From the NCBI RefSeq assembly GCF_014873145.1, contig NZ_JADBEK010000001.1, forward strand, positions 10,540,001 to 10,604,000: DNA of 64,000 nucleotides, written 5' to 3'. Positions within the stretch are counted from its first letter, which is position 1. Every line of letters begins with the position of its first letter. This document shows positions 54,391 through 63,216 of this stretch, in pieces. Below the pieces are notes generated by a model. It was given only the letters and a program-made list of their open reading frames with translations. It had not been told where the DNA came from and searched no databases. Both the position numbers and the translations under genes were made by a program. The DNA is from Nonomuraea angiospora (lineage in GTDB: Bacteria; Actinomycetota; Actinomycetes; Streptosporangiales; Streptosporangiaceae).

Positions 54391-55262
54391 CAGTACACGA
54401 CCTCTCCGCGCCGCCCCGCCCGGAGCTGGACCAGCGTGAACGCCACGATCACGATCAGCAGCAGCACGGACTGCGCCGAGGAGTAGCCGAAGTCCCTGGT
54501 GCGGAAGGCCACGTTGAAGATGTGGAAGACGGACAGGTCGGTGGCGTCGCCGGGCCCGCCACCCGTGATGATGTACGCCTGCCCGAACGCCTGCAGCCCC
54601 GAGATCACCGCCATCACCGACACGAACAGCGTCGTGGGGGCCAGCAGCGGCAGCGTGATGCGCCAGAAGCGGCGCCACGCGTCCGCGCCGTCGATCTTGG
54701 CGGCCTCGTGGTACGTCTCGGGGATGCCCTGCAGCCCGGCCAGGAACAGCACCATCGTGTAGCCCACGCTCTGCCACAGCGTCACGGCGGCGATCGTGAG
54801 CAGCGGCGCGGTGTTGAGCCACTGCTGCGCGGGCAGCCCGGCCGCGAGCAGCACCCGGTTCAGCACGCCCAGCTCGGGGTCGAGGATGTTGCGCCACAGC
54901 AGGCCGACGATCGCCACGGAGGTCAGGTACGGCACCAGCAGCAGCACCCGGAACGCCACCCGCCCCTTGAGCGGCTGGTCGATCGCCATCGCCAGGGCCA
55001 GCCCGAGCACGATCGAGCCCGCCACCACGGCCACCGCGAAGGCCACGGTGACCAGGAACGAGTGCCGCACCGCCGGGTCGGCCAGCGCCTGCGTGTAGTT
55101 GCCCAGCCCGGCCCACTGGTCGGCCTGCGGCCCGGTGCGCAGGCTGGTGGCCACGACGTTGCCGATCGGCAGGTAGAAGAAGGCCGCGAAGAACAGGATG
55201 GCGGGCAGGAGGAACAGGTAGGCCGTGCGCGCGTACCGGCCCGAAAGGGTGCGGGGCTTCAC
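54390..55262 (-). CDS. Sugar ABC transporter permease (MalF type)
   Basis: 290 residues with a GTG start overlapping the binding-protein stop (GTGA). Six helices; the EAA loop reads TYHEAAKIDGADAWRRFWRI. No ATPase gene is in the operon. Confidence 0.92.
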   Translation of the reverse strand: MKPRTLSGRYARTAYLFLLPAILFFAAFFYLPIGNVVATSLRTGPQADQWAGLGNYTQALADPAVRHSFLVTVAFAVAVVAGSIVLGLALAMAIDQPLKGRVAFRVLLLVPYLTSVAIVGLLWRNILDPELGVLNRVLLAAGLPAQQWLNTAPLLTIAAVTLWQSVGYTMVLFLAGLQGIPETYHEAAKIDGADAWRRFWRITLPLLAPTTLFVSVMAVISGLQAFGQAYIITGGGPGDATDLSVFHIFNVAFRTRDFGYSSAQSVLLLIVIVAFTLVQLRAGRRGEVVY

Positions 55263-56536
55263 CGAAGGAAGCCCTCCGCCGACTCGGCGAACGCCGCGAG
55301 CGCCTCGGCGGCCGGCTGGTTCTGGATGAGCACCTGCTGGTACATGACCTTGAGCTGCTCCTCCCACTTGCCGAGCTGCCCGGTGAGGCGCACCTGCTGG
55401 GAGGAGTCCTTGGCGTAGGGGAGGGCGTCGGCGAAGACCTTGGTGAACTCGTTCGAGGTCACCTCGGGCAGCTTCGTCCAGGAGACGCGCGGCATCAGCA
55501 TGCCGGTCTCCTTGGTGGCGGCCTGCTCGACCTCGATGGCGGTGATGCGCTTGATGAAGTCCCACGACAGGTCGGGCCTGGTGGCCTTGGCGGGCACGAA
55601 CATGCTGACGCCCGCCGCCTGCGTCGCCTGCGTCTTGTGCTTGAGCGGCGGCGCGACGCCCAGCTCGATGTCGGGGCTGGTCTTCCTGATCGGCTCCAGG
55701 TCCCACGGGCCGGTGAAGATCATCGCGGCGCGCTTGGCCGAGAACAGCTTCTGCGGGCCCGAGTAGTCGGTGCCCGACACCGGCACCGGGGCCACCTTGT
55801 GCTTGTGGATCAGGTCGGCCTGGAACTGCAGGGCGGCGACCGCGTCCGCGACCGGCGTCATGACCTTGCCGGTCGACGGGTCGTAGGGGGTGACGCCGGC
55901 CTGGGTCAGCCAGGGCCAGAGGTAGGTGTAGTCCTGGTTGAGCGCGACGCCGTACACGCCGTCCTTGGTGAGCTTCCTGGCGGCGGCCAGGAACTCCTCC
56001 CACGTGGCCGGCACCTCCACCCCGGCGTCCCTGAGCATGGCCTTGTTGTAGAAGAGCGTGTTGCAGGTCAGGTGGAGCTGCACGCCGTACACCTTGCCCT
56101 GGTACGAGTTGCGCTCCACGGTGACCGGCTGCCAGTCGGAGGGGAAGCCCATCGCCTGGCCGTCGCGGTCGACGTACTCCTGCAGCGAGCGGGCGTTGCC
56201 GGAGACGGCGAACTCCTGCACCCACCCGCCGGGCTCCTCGACCAGGTCGGGCACGGTCCCGGAGGCGAAGTCCGCCAGCAGCCGCGTGCGCAGGTCGGGC
56301 CACTGGTACTTCTGCAGGTTGACCTTGACCTTGTTGGCCTGCTCGAACTCGGCGATCACCTTCCGGTAGGCCTGGTAGTCGTGGCCCGCGTTCCAGTAGA
56401 CGGTGAACGTCCCGGGCGCGGCGGCCTGGGTGGTCGGGGCGCCGGCGCAAGCTGAAAGGACGGGTACGGCGGCGGTGGCAGTGGCGGTGGCGGCGGCCAG
56501 GCGGAGCAGGTCACGGCGAGACAGAGGGGAGGACAT
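55259..56536 (-). CDS. Sugar ABC substrate-binding lipoprotein (Tat type)
   Basis: 425 residues. The N-terminus has SRRDLLRLAA (twin arginine) and lipobox LSAC, indicating Tat export plus lipid anchoring. The fold is a family 1 solute-binding protein: FTVYWNAGHDYQAYRKVIAE, FASGTVPDLVEEPGGWVQEF, TCNTLFYNKAMLRDAGVEVP. It heads the importer-sulfatase operon and follows the LacI gene by 15 bp on the same strand. The ligand is probably a sulfated oligo- or monosaccharide. Confidence 0.92.
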   Translation of the reverse strand: MSSPLSRRDLLRLAAATATATAAVPVLSACAGAPTTQAAAPGTFTVYWNAGHDYQAYRKVIAEFEQANKVKVNLQKYQWPDLRTRLLADFASGTVPDLVEEPGGWVQEFAVSGNARSLQEYVDRDGQAMGFPSDWQPVTVERNSYQGKVYGVQLHLTCNTLFYNKAMLRDAGVEVPATWEEFLAAARKLTKDGVYGVALNQDYTYLWPWLTQAGVTPYDPSTGKVMTPVADAVAALQFQADLIHKHKVAPVPVSGTDYSGPQKLFSAKRAAMIFTGPWDLEPIRKTSPDIELGVAPPLKHKTQATQAAGVSMFVPAKATRPDLSWDFIKRITAIEVEQAATKETGMLMPRVSWTKLPEVTSNEFTKVFADALPYAKDSSQQVRLTGQLGKWEEQLKVMYQQVLIQNQPAAEALAAFAESAEGFLR

Positions 56537-56551
56537 CTCGGGTTTTCCCTT

Positions 56552-57553
56552 CTACGAAGAGCCCCGCCGCAGGAAGGTCCAGGAGCGGACGATCTCGCGG
56601 GCGGGTGGCTGCTCCTCGGCCTGGAGGCGGTCGAAGAGCAGGCGTGCGACGTCGGTGTAGTCGTGGCGGAGCGGGCCGACGGTGCTGAGCTGCGGATTGC
56701 TGATGAGACCCTCGTCGATGTTGCCGGCGCCGACGATCGCGACGTCGCCGGGCACGCTGAGCCCGGCGTCCCTGGAGGCCCAGATCGCGCTGATCGCGGC
56801 CCGGTCGGAGGCCGCGAAGATCGCGTCGGGGCGGTCGGGCGAGCGCAGCAGCTCGGCGGCGGTCTGGTAGGCCGCCACGCGGTCGTCCGCGCCCGCGGTG
56901 ATGATCCGCTCGCTCACACCGTGCCGGTCGAGGGCGGTCGTGTAGCCGAGCAGCCGGCCCGCGGGCTGCTCCCGGTGGAGCTCGTGGCGGTGGGCCAGGA
57001 ACGCGATGCGCCGCCTGCCCTGGGCCAGCAGGTGCTCGACCGCCTCCGCGCACGCCTCCGTCTCCGGAGTGCGTACGAGGTCGCAGCCCTCGAGGCCGTC
57101 CTCGTTGCTCAGGACCACCATCGGCAGCCCGGTGCCGGCGAGCCCGGTGACCAGGTCGCGGGTGAGGTGGTCGCCGGCGAGGTTGATCAGCGCGCCGTCG
57201 GCGACGCCGCCGCGCAGCACGTCGACGGCGGCCTTCGCGCGGGCCTCGGAGTAGACGGCGAGCGTCACCACGGAGTAGCCGCGGGCGTCGGCCATCTCGT
57301 GCAGGTCGGTGGCCAGGCGCTCGTCGCTCGGCACGCCGCCGAGCGAGCTGAGCACCAGGCAGATCCGCTGGGTGCGGCGCTTGCGCAGGCTCCTGGCGGC
57401 CTGGTTGGGGGTGTAGCCGAGCTGCCTGGCTGCCTCGAGCACCCGCTGCCTCGTCTCGGCGGCAACGGGGCGATCCCGGCCGCTGAGCACGTAGGAGACG
57501 GTCGCCACTGACACGTTCGCCAGCTCGGCCACTTGTCGCGCTGTAGGTCTCAT
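56552..57553 (-). CDS. LacI-family transcriptional repressor
   Basis: 333 residues from the ATG at 57553 (MRPTARQVAELANVSVATVS). The HTH and hinge (YTPNQAARSLRK) are followed by a periplasmic-binding-like ligand domain (RICLVLSSLGGVPSD, PDAIFAASDRAAISAIWASR, DVAIVGAGNIDEGLISNPQL). No SD is visible before the ATG. Instead TATACG lies 12 to 7 bases upstream, the position expected for a -10 box if the mRNA were leaderless. It is first in, and probably controls, the sugar importer-sulfatase operon. Confidence 0.92.
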   Translation of the reverse strand: MRPTARQVAELANVSVATVSYVLSGRDRPVAAETRQRVLEAARQLGYTPNQAARSLRKRRTQRICLVLSSLGGVPSDERLATDLHEMADARGYSVVTLAVYSEARAKAAVDVLRGGVADGALINLAGDHLTRDLVTGLAGTGLPMVVLSNEDGLEGCDLVRTPETEACAEAVEHLLAQGRRRIAFLAHRHELHREQPAGRLLGYTTALDRHGVSERIITAGADDRVAAYQTAAELLRSPDRPDAIFAASDRAAISAIWASRDAGLSVPGDVAIVGAGNIDEGLISNPQLSTVGPLRHDYTDVARLLFDRLQAEEQPPAREIVRSWTFLRRGSS

Positions 57554-57666
57554 GTTAGTCGTATAACCTAGCATTCCCTATAGAGATAAAGGGAAATATC
57601 TGGCTGGTGATATGGGCGGGAACGTCGGCACGTCGATGGTTCTCACCGGACTGTCCGACGGCGTGT

Positions 57667-57676
57667 TAATCGATTA
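57667..57676. promoter_or_regulatory. LacI-type operator TAATCGATTA
   Basis: A perfect 10-bp palindrome with central CG, the LacI-family hallmark, 114 bp upstream of the LacI gene. A second inverted repeat (TTCCC...GGGAA) lies closer to the start. Either fits autoregulation. Confidence 0.6.
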
Positions 57677-57782
57677 GCACCGTATGCCTCCCGCGTTCAC
57701 CGGATCAACCCCATCGGCTCGGGTTTTCCCCAGGACCTTCCCGGTGGCGCGATGACGTGGGCAATCGCTAGCTTGGGTATCC

Positions 57783-60700
57783 GTGACGCCTCTTCTGCCG
57801 GGCGACCCGGCGCAGCTGGGCGAATACTGGCTGGCGGGCCGGCTGGGCGCGGGCGGGCAGGGGGTCGTGTACGACGCCTACGACGACGCCGGCCGGCGCG
57901 TGGCGGTCAAGGTCATCCGCCCGGAGTTACTGGAGCACGCCGGGGCCCGGGCCGACTTCGTCAAGGAGGTGACGGCCGCGCGGAAGGTGGCCTCGTTCTG
58001 CACGGCCCGCATCATCGACGCCGACCTCGACGCGCCCGCGCCGTACATCGTGAGCGAGCACATCGAGGGGCCCAGCCTGCGCACGGCCGTCGAGCGGCAC
58101 GGGCCCTTCGACGCCGACCGGCTGCACCGGCTGGCCGTCGGGGTGGCCACGGCGCTGGCCGCCATCCACGACGCGGACGTGGTGCACCGGGACCTGAAGC
58201 CGGGCAACGTGCTGCTCGGGCCCGACGGGCCGCGAGTGATCGACTTCGGGCTCGCCAGGACGGGCGAGATGTCGCAGACGACCGAGGGCGGGTTCGCGGC
58301 GGGCACGCCGCCGTACATGGCGCCCGAGCGGCTGGCCGGGCAGCGCGGCGGATCCGCCGTGGACGTGTGGGCGTGGGGCGCGATGATGCTGTACGCGGCC
58401 ACCGGGCGGTCGCCGTTCTCCGGCGACCTCGCCCTCGTGCGTCACCAGGTGGCCGGCGCGCGGCCCGACTTCACCGTGCTGGCGCAGCCGCTGCGGCGCC
58501 TGGTCACCGAGGCGATGTCGCTGGACGCGGAGGCCCGGCCGCCGGCGCGTTCCCTCCTGCTCGACCTCATCGCCATGAACACCTCCGCCAACGGGCCGGG
58601 CCTCTCGCCGGGCGGCCTCTCCGGGTTGCAAGGCGGGCTCTCCGGGTTGCAAGGCGGGCTCTCCGGGTCGCAGGGCGGGCTGTCCGGGCTGCTCAGCAGC
58701 GGGAGCCGGGTCGCCGGCCAGGTCAGGCCGCCCGGCGAGCCGGCGGCGCCGTCGCCGGCCGAGGTCGCCGAGGCCGTCTACGGGCGGCTCAGCCCGGAGG
58801 ACCAGGCGCTCGTCCCCTCGGCCCTGCTGCGCATGGTCCGCTCCGACGAGAGCGCCGAGACCGCGCTCAGGGAGGCGGCGACCCGGGATCTCGTCGACGG
58901 CGCGCGGGACCCGGCCGGCGTGCAGCGGGTGCTGCAGGCGTACACGGACGCGGGCCTGCTCGTCCACAAGGGCGAGACGATCACGCTGGCGGGCGCGGCG
59001 CTGCTGCGGGCGTGGCCGCGCCTGCGGGACTGGGTCGAGGCCGACCGCGCGGCCCTGAGCGTCCACCACGCCCTGAACAGGGCGGCCACCGTCTGGCACG
59101 CGAACGGGCGCCGCCCCGACGACCTCTACCGGGGCACGGTCCTGGACGAGACCGTCGAATGGGCCGCGAACGGGCGCGGACCGCTCCGGCCGAACCAGCG
59201 CGAGCAGGCGTTCCTGGACGCCTCCCGCGAGCGCAGCCGGGACCTGGCCAGGCGGCGCCGGCGCGTCCGGGGCACGATCGCGGCGCTCGTCGCGGTGCTG
59301 CTGGCCGCGATGGGGGTCGTGGCCGTGCAGAACGTGCTGGGCACGCGCCAGCGGGACACGTCGGCCGCCGGCCGGGTGGCCGCGCTCGCGAACCGGACCC
59401 GAGCCGGCGACCCGCTGACGGCGCTGCTGCTGAGCGTGGCCGCGTGGCGGATCGCGCCGGTGGCCGAGGCGCGCTCCGCCATGTACGCCTCGCTGGCCCA
59501 GCGCGAGCGCTCGGCCTTCCGCCCCGGTCCGGTCCCGGGCTCGGCCCGCTTCGACCTCAGCGACGACGGCACGCGGCTGGCCGTGCTGGACGGCGGCAGG
59601 TTCACGCTGTGGGACGTGACCACCGGGCGTCCCGCTCGCGCCTTCGACGGGGTGAGCAACCCCGTCAGCGCGATCGCGCTCAGCGCCGACGGGCGCAGGC
59701 TGGCCGTGGCCGGCGAGCGGTCGATCTCCGTCTGGGACGCCGAGCGCGGGGTGCGGGTCGCCGAGTTCGGGGAGGGCGCGCAGCGGCTGGCGTTCAGCCC
59801 CAGGCGGCTGCTGCTGGCGGCCACCACGGCCGAGGGCCGCGTGCGGGTGTGGGACCTCACCAGCCAGCGCCCGCTGGCCGTCGGCGACGCCACCGAGGTC
59901 GCCTTCTCCGCCGACGACGCCCTGATGGCGACCACCCTGCCCGGCGGCCGGATCGAGCTGCACGACTGGCAGGGCGTGCTGGCCCGGCTCCCCGGCGCGG
60001 CGCTCGCGTTCGACCCGGCGCGGCGCGAGCTGGCCGTACGGACCGGCGGCGAGGTCCGCTTCTGGGACCTCGCCGCGCGACGCTGGCGGCAGCCGGTGCT
60101 GAAGGGGTTCGGGGCCCGTGCGCTGCGCTTCAGCCAGGACGGCCGCTACCTGGCCGCCTACGACGGGTCCGGCCTCGCCCTCTGGTCGCGGAACGGCACC
60201 CGGCTGCTGTCCCACCCGGTCGGCGAGCTCGTGGCCGGGCTCCGGCTGGGCCCGGGCACGCTCGCCTTCGGCCTGCTCGACGGCACGGTCGTGACCCTGG
60301 ACGTCTCCGACCTCACCCGCCCGCGCACGCTGGCGCCCGGCGTCGAGGCCGGGCTGATCGACCCCGCGCGGCGTACGGTGATCGTGCGGCGGCCCCGGGT
60401 GGAGATCTGGCGCCTGGACGAGCCGGCGCGGCAGGAGGCCCTGCCGGTCACCCCGACCGCGATGGCGCTGAGCCCCGGCGGCACGCTTCTGGCCGTCGGG
60501 ACGGCCGATCCCGCGCGGGTCACGCTCTGGAACCTGACGACGGGCACGAAGGACCGGACGTTCCCCGTCAAAGGCGCGAGCGAGGTGGGCGGGCTCGCGT
60601 TCGCCCCGGACGGCACGACGCTGGCGGTGGCGCCCTTCCAGGAGACCGTCACCCCGCCCGCGAGCAACTGGCGCGACGTCCAGCTCTGGGACGTCCGCCG

Positions 60701-61295
60701 GGGGGTCAGGACGCGGACGCTGAGCGTCCCCGGCGGCTCCGGCCTGGTCTTCCGGCCCGACGGGCGGGAGCTGGCGGTGAACGGCGTGGACGGCGCGCTC
60801 GCGTCGCTGGGCGGGGCCGAGGCCGTCACCAGGCCGTTCGGGGAGAGCGCGGACGGCGTGCGGGCCATCGCGTACAGCCCGGACGGCACGGTCATCGCCA
60901 CCGGCGCGCTGGCCGCCGGGGTGACGCTCTGGAACGCCGCCGACCGCCGGCAGCTGGCCCACCTGCCGCTCAAGGGGTTCGGGGCGGTGGACGTGCTGGC
61001 GTTCTCGCCCGACGGGCGGACGCTGGCCGTCGGCGGCTCGAACCGCGTCCAGCTCTGGGACGTCGCCGAACGCGCCCCGCTCGGCGCGCCCGCCGTGTAC
61101 CCGGCGGGCGAGGTGGTGGCGCTGGCCTTCGACGCCGGGCGACTGCGCTGGCTGCGGACCGACGGCACGCTCGGCGACCAGCCCGTCACCGCCGCCGGCG
61201 TGGCCGCCGCCCTCTGTGCCAGGGCCGGGCGCTCGCTCTCCCGGACCGAGTGGGACCGGCTCATCCCCGGCACGCCCTACCGCGAGATCTGCTGA
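57783..61295 (+). CDS. Membrane Ser/Thr protein kinase with nSTAND C-half and WD40 propeller
   Basis: 1170 residues, GTG start. Residues ~14-265 are a PknB-type kinase: GAGGQGVVYDAY, Lys43 in VAVKVI, HRDLKPGNVLL (Asp137), DFGLAR (154), APERL. A ~27-residue Gly/Leu-rich tandem repeat linker (GLSGLQG units) follows. Residues ~327-490 match the winged-helix/C-terminal half of an nSTAND module (LLRAWPRLRDWVEADRAALS; AFLDASRERSRDLARR) without any P-loop or Walker B. One membrane helix (TIAALVAVLLAAMGVVAV, ~residue 500) precedes a C-terminal WD40 propeller (~575-1130; LAFSPDGxxLAVG...LWDV), which would be outside the membrane. Its stop is followed 11 bp later by an unknown gene. Confidence 0.9.
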   Translation: MTPLLPGDPAQLGEYWLAGRLGAGGQGVVYDAYDDAGRRVAVKVIRPELLEHAGARADFVKEVTAARKVASFCTARIIDADLDAPAPYIVSEHIEGPSLRTAVERHGPFDADRLHRLAVGVATALAAIHDADVVHRDLKPGNVLLGPDGPRVIDFGLARTGEMSQTTEGGFAAGTPPYMAPERLAGQRGGSAVDVWAWGAMMLYAATGRSPFSGDLALVRHQVAGARPDFTVLAQPLRRLVTEAMSLDAEARPPARSLLLDLIAMNTSANGPGLSPGGLSGLQGGLSGLQGGLSGSQGGLSGLLSSGSRVAGQVRPPGEPAAPSPAEVAEAVYGRLSPEDQALVPSALLRMVRSDESAETALREAATRDLVDGARDPAGVQRVLQAYTDAGLLVHKGETITLAGAALLRAWPRLRDWVEADRAALSVHHALNRAATVWHANGRRPDDLYRGTVLDETVEWAANGRGPLRPNQREQAFLDASRERSRDLARRRRRVRGTIAALVAVLLAAMGVVAVQNVLGTRQRDTSAAGRVAALANRTRAGDPLTALLLSVAAWRIAPVAEARSAMYASLAQRERSAFRPGPVPGSARFDLSDDGTRLAVLDGGRFTLWDVTTGRPARAFDGVSNPVSAIALSADGRRLAVAGERSISVWDAERGVRVAEFGEGAQRLAFSPRRLLLAATTAEGRVRVWDLTSQRPLAVGDATEVAFSADDALMATTLPGGRIELHDWQGVLARLPGAALAFDPARRELAVRTGGEVRFWDLAARRWRQPVLKGFGARALRFSQDGRYLAAYDGSGLALWSRNGTRLLSHPVGELVAGLRLGPGTLAFGLLDGTVVTLDVSDLTRPRTLAPGVEAGLIDPARRTVIVRRPRVEIWRLDEPARQEALPVTPTAMALSPGGTLLAVGTADPARVTLWNLTTGTKDRTFPVKGASEVGGLAFAPDGTTLAVAPFQETVTPPASNWRDVQLWDVRRGVRTRTLSVPGGSGLVFRPDGRELAVNGVDGALASLGGAEAVTRPFGESADGVRAIAYSPDGTVIATGALAAGVTLWNAADRRQLAHLPLKGFGAVDVLAFSPDGRTLAVGGSNRVQLWDVAERAPLGAPAVYPAGEVVALAFDAGRLRWLRTDGTLGDQPVTAAGVAAALCARAGRSLSRTEWDRLIPGTPYREIC
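58614..58691. repeat. 21-bp tandem repeat coding the kinase linker
   Basis: 3.7 copies of a 21-bp unit containing CTCCGGGTTGCAAGGC, coding GLSGLQG repeats between kinase and nSTAND-like parts. Copies differ at 1-3 bases, consistent with recent expansion; copy number may vary between strains. Confidence 0.85.
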
Positions 61296-61306
61296 CAGGA
61301 GGAGAC

Positions 61307-62251
61307 ATGCAGGCTTCGCCCGACATCGTGGCCATCCAGGTGACGCCGCAGCCGGTCGTCCTGGACACCGGCGAGGTCGCGCTCCGGATCGAGGTGTCCA
61401 CCGCGAACGCCACCCGGTTACGCGGCCGGCTGCTGAGCCCGGACGGGACGCGCGTACCGCTCGAGTTCGCCGCCCAGCCGCCGCCGTGCGACTGGCTGGC
61501 CACGCACACCCTCCGGCCCGCCGACCCGGAGGGGACGTGGCAGGTCGAGGCGCGGGCCGGCCGGGCGACGGCCGTGTACGAGTTCGACGTCGACCGGCGC
61601 GGGGCGAAGGCCGAGGCGCGGTTCGAGTCCTTCGACGCGGAGCCCCGCCAGGTCACCAGAGGCGATCTGATCCGGCTCGTCGGCCGGCTGGAGCTGGTCA
61701 AGAACGGCGCCTCCGGCCCGGCGGCCGGCCTGACCGTCGTGATCGCGTTCCAGGAGCAGGAGACCTGCGGCCGGCGCGAGCTCGCCGGCGCGGTCACCGA
61801 CGACCTCGGCCGGTTCGTCGCGCAGGCGCCCGTCATGGAGAGCGGCGAGTGGCGGGCCGAGGTCCGCAGCGGCCGCGAGGTGATCGGGGCGGTGAGCGCG
61901 GCGGTGTTCGTGGAGGCGACGGCCGAGCAGCGGTACGCGACGCGGCTCGACTACGCGGTACGGCGGGCGGGCGGCAGCACCGTCCACTCGGGACGGCTGC
62001 GCGGCAAGCCGGGCGCGTCCTGGGAGGGGCTGGGGAACCAGCGCATCTGGGTCTTCTACCGCAAGCCGGGAGCGCCGTCCGGGGCGTTCAACTCGGTCGA
62101 CAAGAGCACCCTGACCAGGGACAACCCGATCCTCAGCAAGGGCCGCTTCGAGCTGCGCACCGGGTCGAAGAGCGGGGGAGCGTGGCGGGTGCAGTATTTC
62201 GGCACCAACCTGGCGGCGGGCGTCGTCAGCGACGCGAAGCCCGCACCGTGA
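61307..62251 (+). CDS. Hypothetical protein paired with the WD40 kinase
   Basis: 314 residues from an ATG behind AGGAGGAG, 11 bp after the kinase stop. It has no signal peptide, helix or catalytic motif that I recognise. The sequence alternates strands and turns (IQVTPQPVVLDTGEVALRIE; GTWQVEARAGRATAVYEFDV; LTVVIAFQEQETCGRRELAG), suggesting three or four Ig-like or MG2-like beta-sandwich units. It ends with a basic segment (RIWVFYRKPGAPSG, LTRDNPILSKGRFELRTGSK). The tight spacing suggests it works with the kinase, perhaps as substrate or ligand-binding partner. The same frame is open far upstream within the kinase gene, but that is spurious. Confidence 0.7.
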   Translation: MQASPDIVAIQVTPQPVVLDTGEVALRIEVSTANATRLRGRLLSPDGTRVPLEFAAQPPPCDWLATHTLRPADPEGTWQVEARAGRATAVYEFDVDRRGAKAEARFESFDAEPRQVTRGDLIRLVGRLELVKNGASGPAAGLTVVIAFQEQETCGRRELAGAVTDDLGRFVAQAPVMESGEWRAEVRSGREVIGAVSAAVFVEATAEQRYATRLDYAVRRAGGSTVHSGRLRGKPGASWEGLGNQRIWVFYRKPGAPSGAFNSVDKSTLTRDNPILSKGRFELRTGSKSGGAWRVQYFGTNLAAGVVSDAKPAP

Positions 62252-62326
62252 TTGGGGGTCCCGTGGTGTCCACGGGAAGATGGGAGCTGCGTAAACGGCC
62301 CAGATGACAGCGAAACGGGGAACCGT

Positions 62327-63184
62327 ATGTCCATAGAGCTCCAGTCCACCGGCACGTTCGCCATCGGTGACAAGACCGTCCACCGGCTCGGCTTCGGGGC
62401 CATGAGCCTCACCGGGCCCGGGGTCTGGGGGCCGCCGCGCGATCACGACGAGGCCGTGCGGGTGTTGCGGCGGGCCGTGGAGCTGGGCGTCGAGCTCATC
62501 GACACCGCCGACTCCTACGGGCCGTACGTCAGCGAGGAGATCATCCGGGAGGCGCTGCACCCGTACCCGGAGCGGCTGCTGATCGCCACCAAGGCCGGCT
62601 TCGTGCGGCCGGGGCCGGGGCAGTGGGTGGTCGTGGGGCGGCCCGCGTACCTGCGGCAGGAGGTCGAGATGAGCCTGCGGCGGCTCGGGGTGGAGCGGCT
62701 CGACCTGCTCCAGCTGCACCGCATCGACCCGGAGGTGCCGCTGGAGGACCAGCTCGGCGAGCTGAAGGCGCTGCGGGACGAGGGCAAGATCGGCAGCATC
62801 GGCCTGTCGGAGGTGAGCGTCGAGGAGCTGGAACGGGCGCGGCGCATCGTCGAGATCGTCACCGTGCAGAACCGCTACAGCCTCACCAACGGGCTCTCGG
62901 AGGACGTGCTGGAGCACTGCGAGGAGCAGGGGATCGGGTTCATCCCCTTCAGCCCCATCGCCAAGGGCGCGCTGGCGGTGGCCGGGAGTCCCGTGGACCA
63001 CGTCGCCAAGGCCGTCGGGGCGACGCCCGCGCAGGTCAGCCTGGCCTGGTTGCTGGCGCGTTCGCCGGTGATGATGCCGATTCCGGGCACGTCCTCGGTG
63101 GCTCACCTGGAGGAGAACCTCGCCGCGTCCACTGTGGAGCTGACGGCCGAGCAGGTGAGCGAGCTGACCGCGGCCGCCCGCTGA
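62327..63184 (+). CDS. Aldo/keto reductase
   Basis: 285 residues from the ATG at 62327 (earlier in-frame codons lack an SD and family character). The AKR motifs are LIDTADSYGPYVSEEIIREA (Asp/Tyr of the tetrad), IATKAGF (Lys), LLQLHRIDPEVP (His) and the C-terminal PIPGTSSVAHLEEN cofactor loop. It is an NADPH-dependent aldehyde/ketone reductase of the AKR11/12-like group with unknown substrate. It ends at a bidirectional hairpin. Confidence 0.92.
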   Translation: MSIELQSTGTFAIGDKTVHRLGFGAMSLTGPGVWGPPRDHDEAVRVLRRAVELGVELIDTADSYGPYVSEEIIREALHPYPERLLIATKAGFVRPGPGQWVVVGRPAYLRQEVEMSLRRLGVERLDLLQLHRIDPEVPLEDQLGELKALRDEGKIGSIGLSEVSVEELERARRIVEIVTVQNRYSLTNGLSEDVLEHCEEQGIGFIPFSPIAKGALAVAGSPVDHVAKAVGATPAQVSLAWLLARSPVMMPIPGTSSVAHLEENLAASTVELTAEQVSELTAAAR

Positions 63185-63208
63185 CGGGCCCCTCGCAGGG
63201 GCCCGTCA
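63182..63208. terminator. Terminator between aldo/keto reductase and chitinase
   Basis: TGACGGGCCCC (63182-63192, including the stop codon) pairs perfectly with GGGGCCCGTCA (63198-63208) around a 5-nt loop, followed by GGTTTGGTTC. It serves convergent genes. Confidence 0.85.
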
Positions 63209-63216
63209 GGTTTGGT

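Noticed and set aside
57927..60962. 1011-codon minus-strand frame opposite the WD40 kinase
   Set aside because: Antisense shadow; the kinase HRD and DFG motifs and WD40 repeats are on the plus strand.
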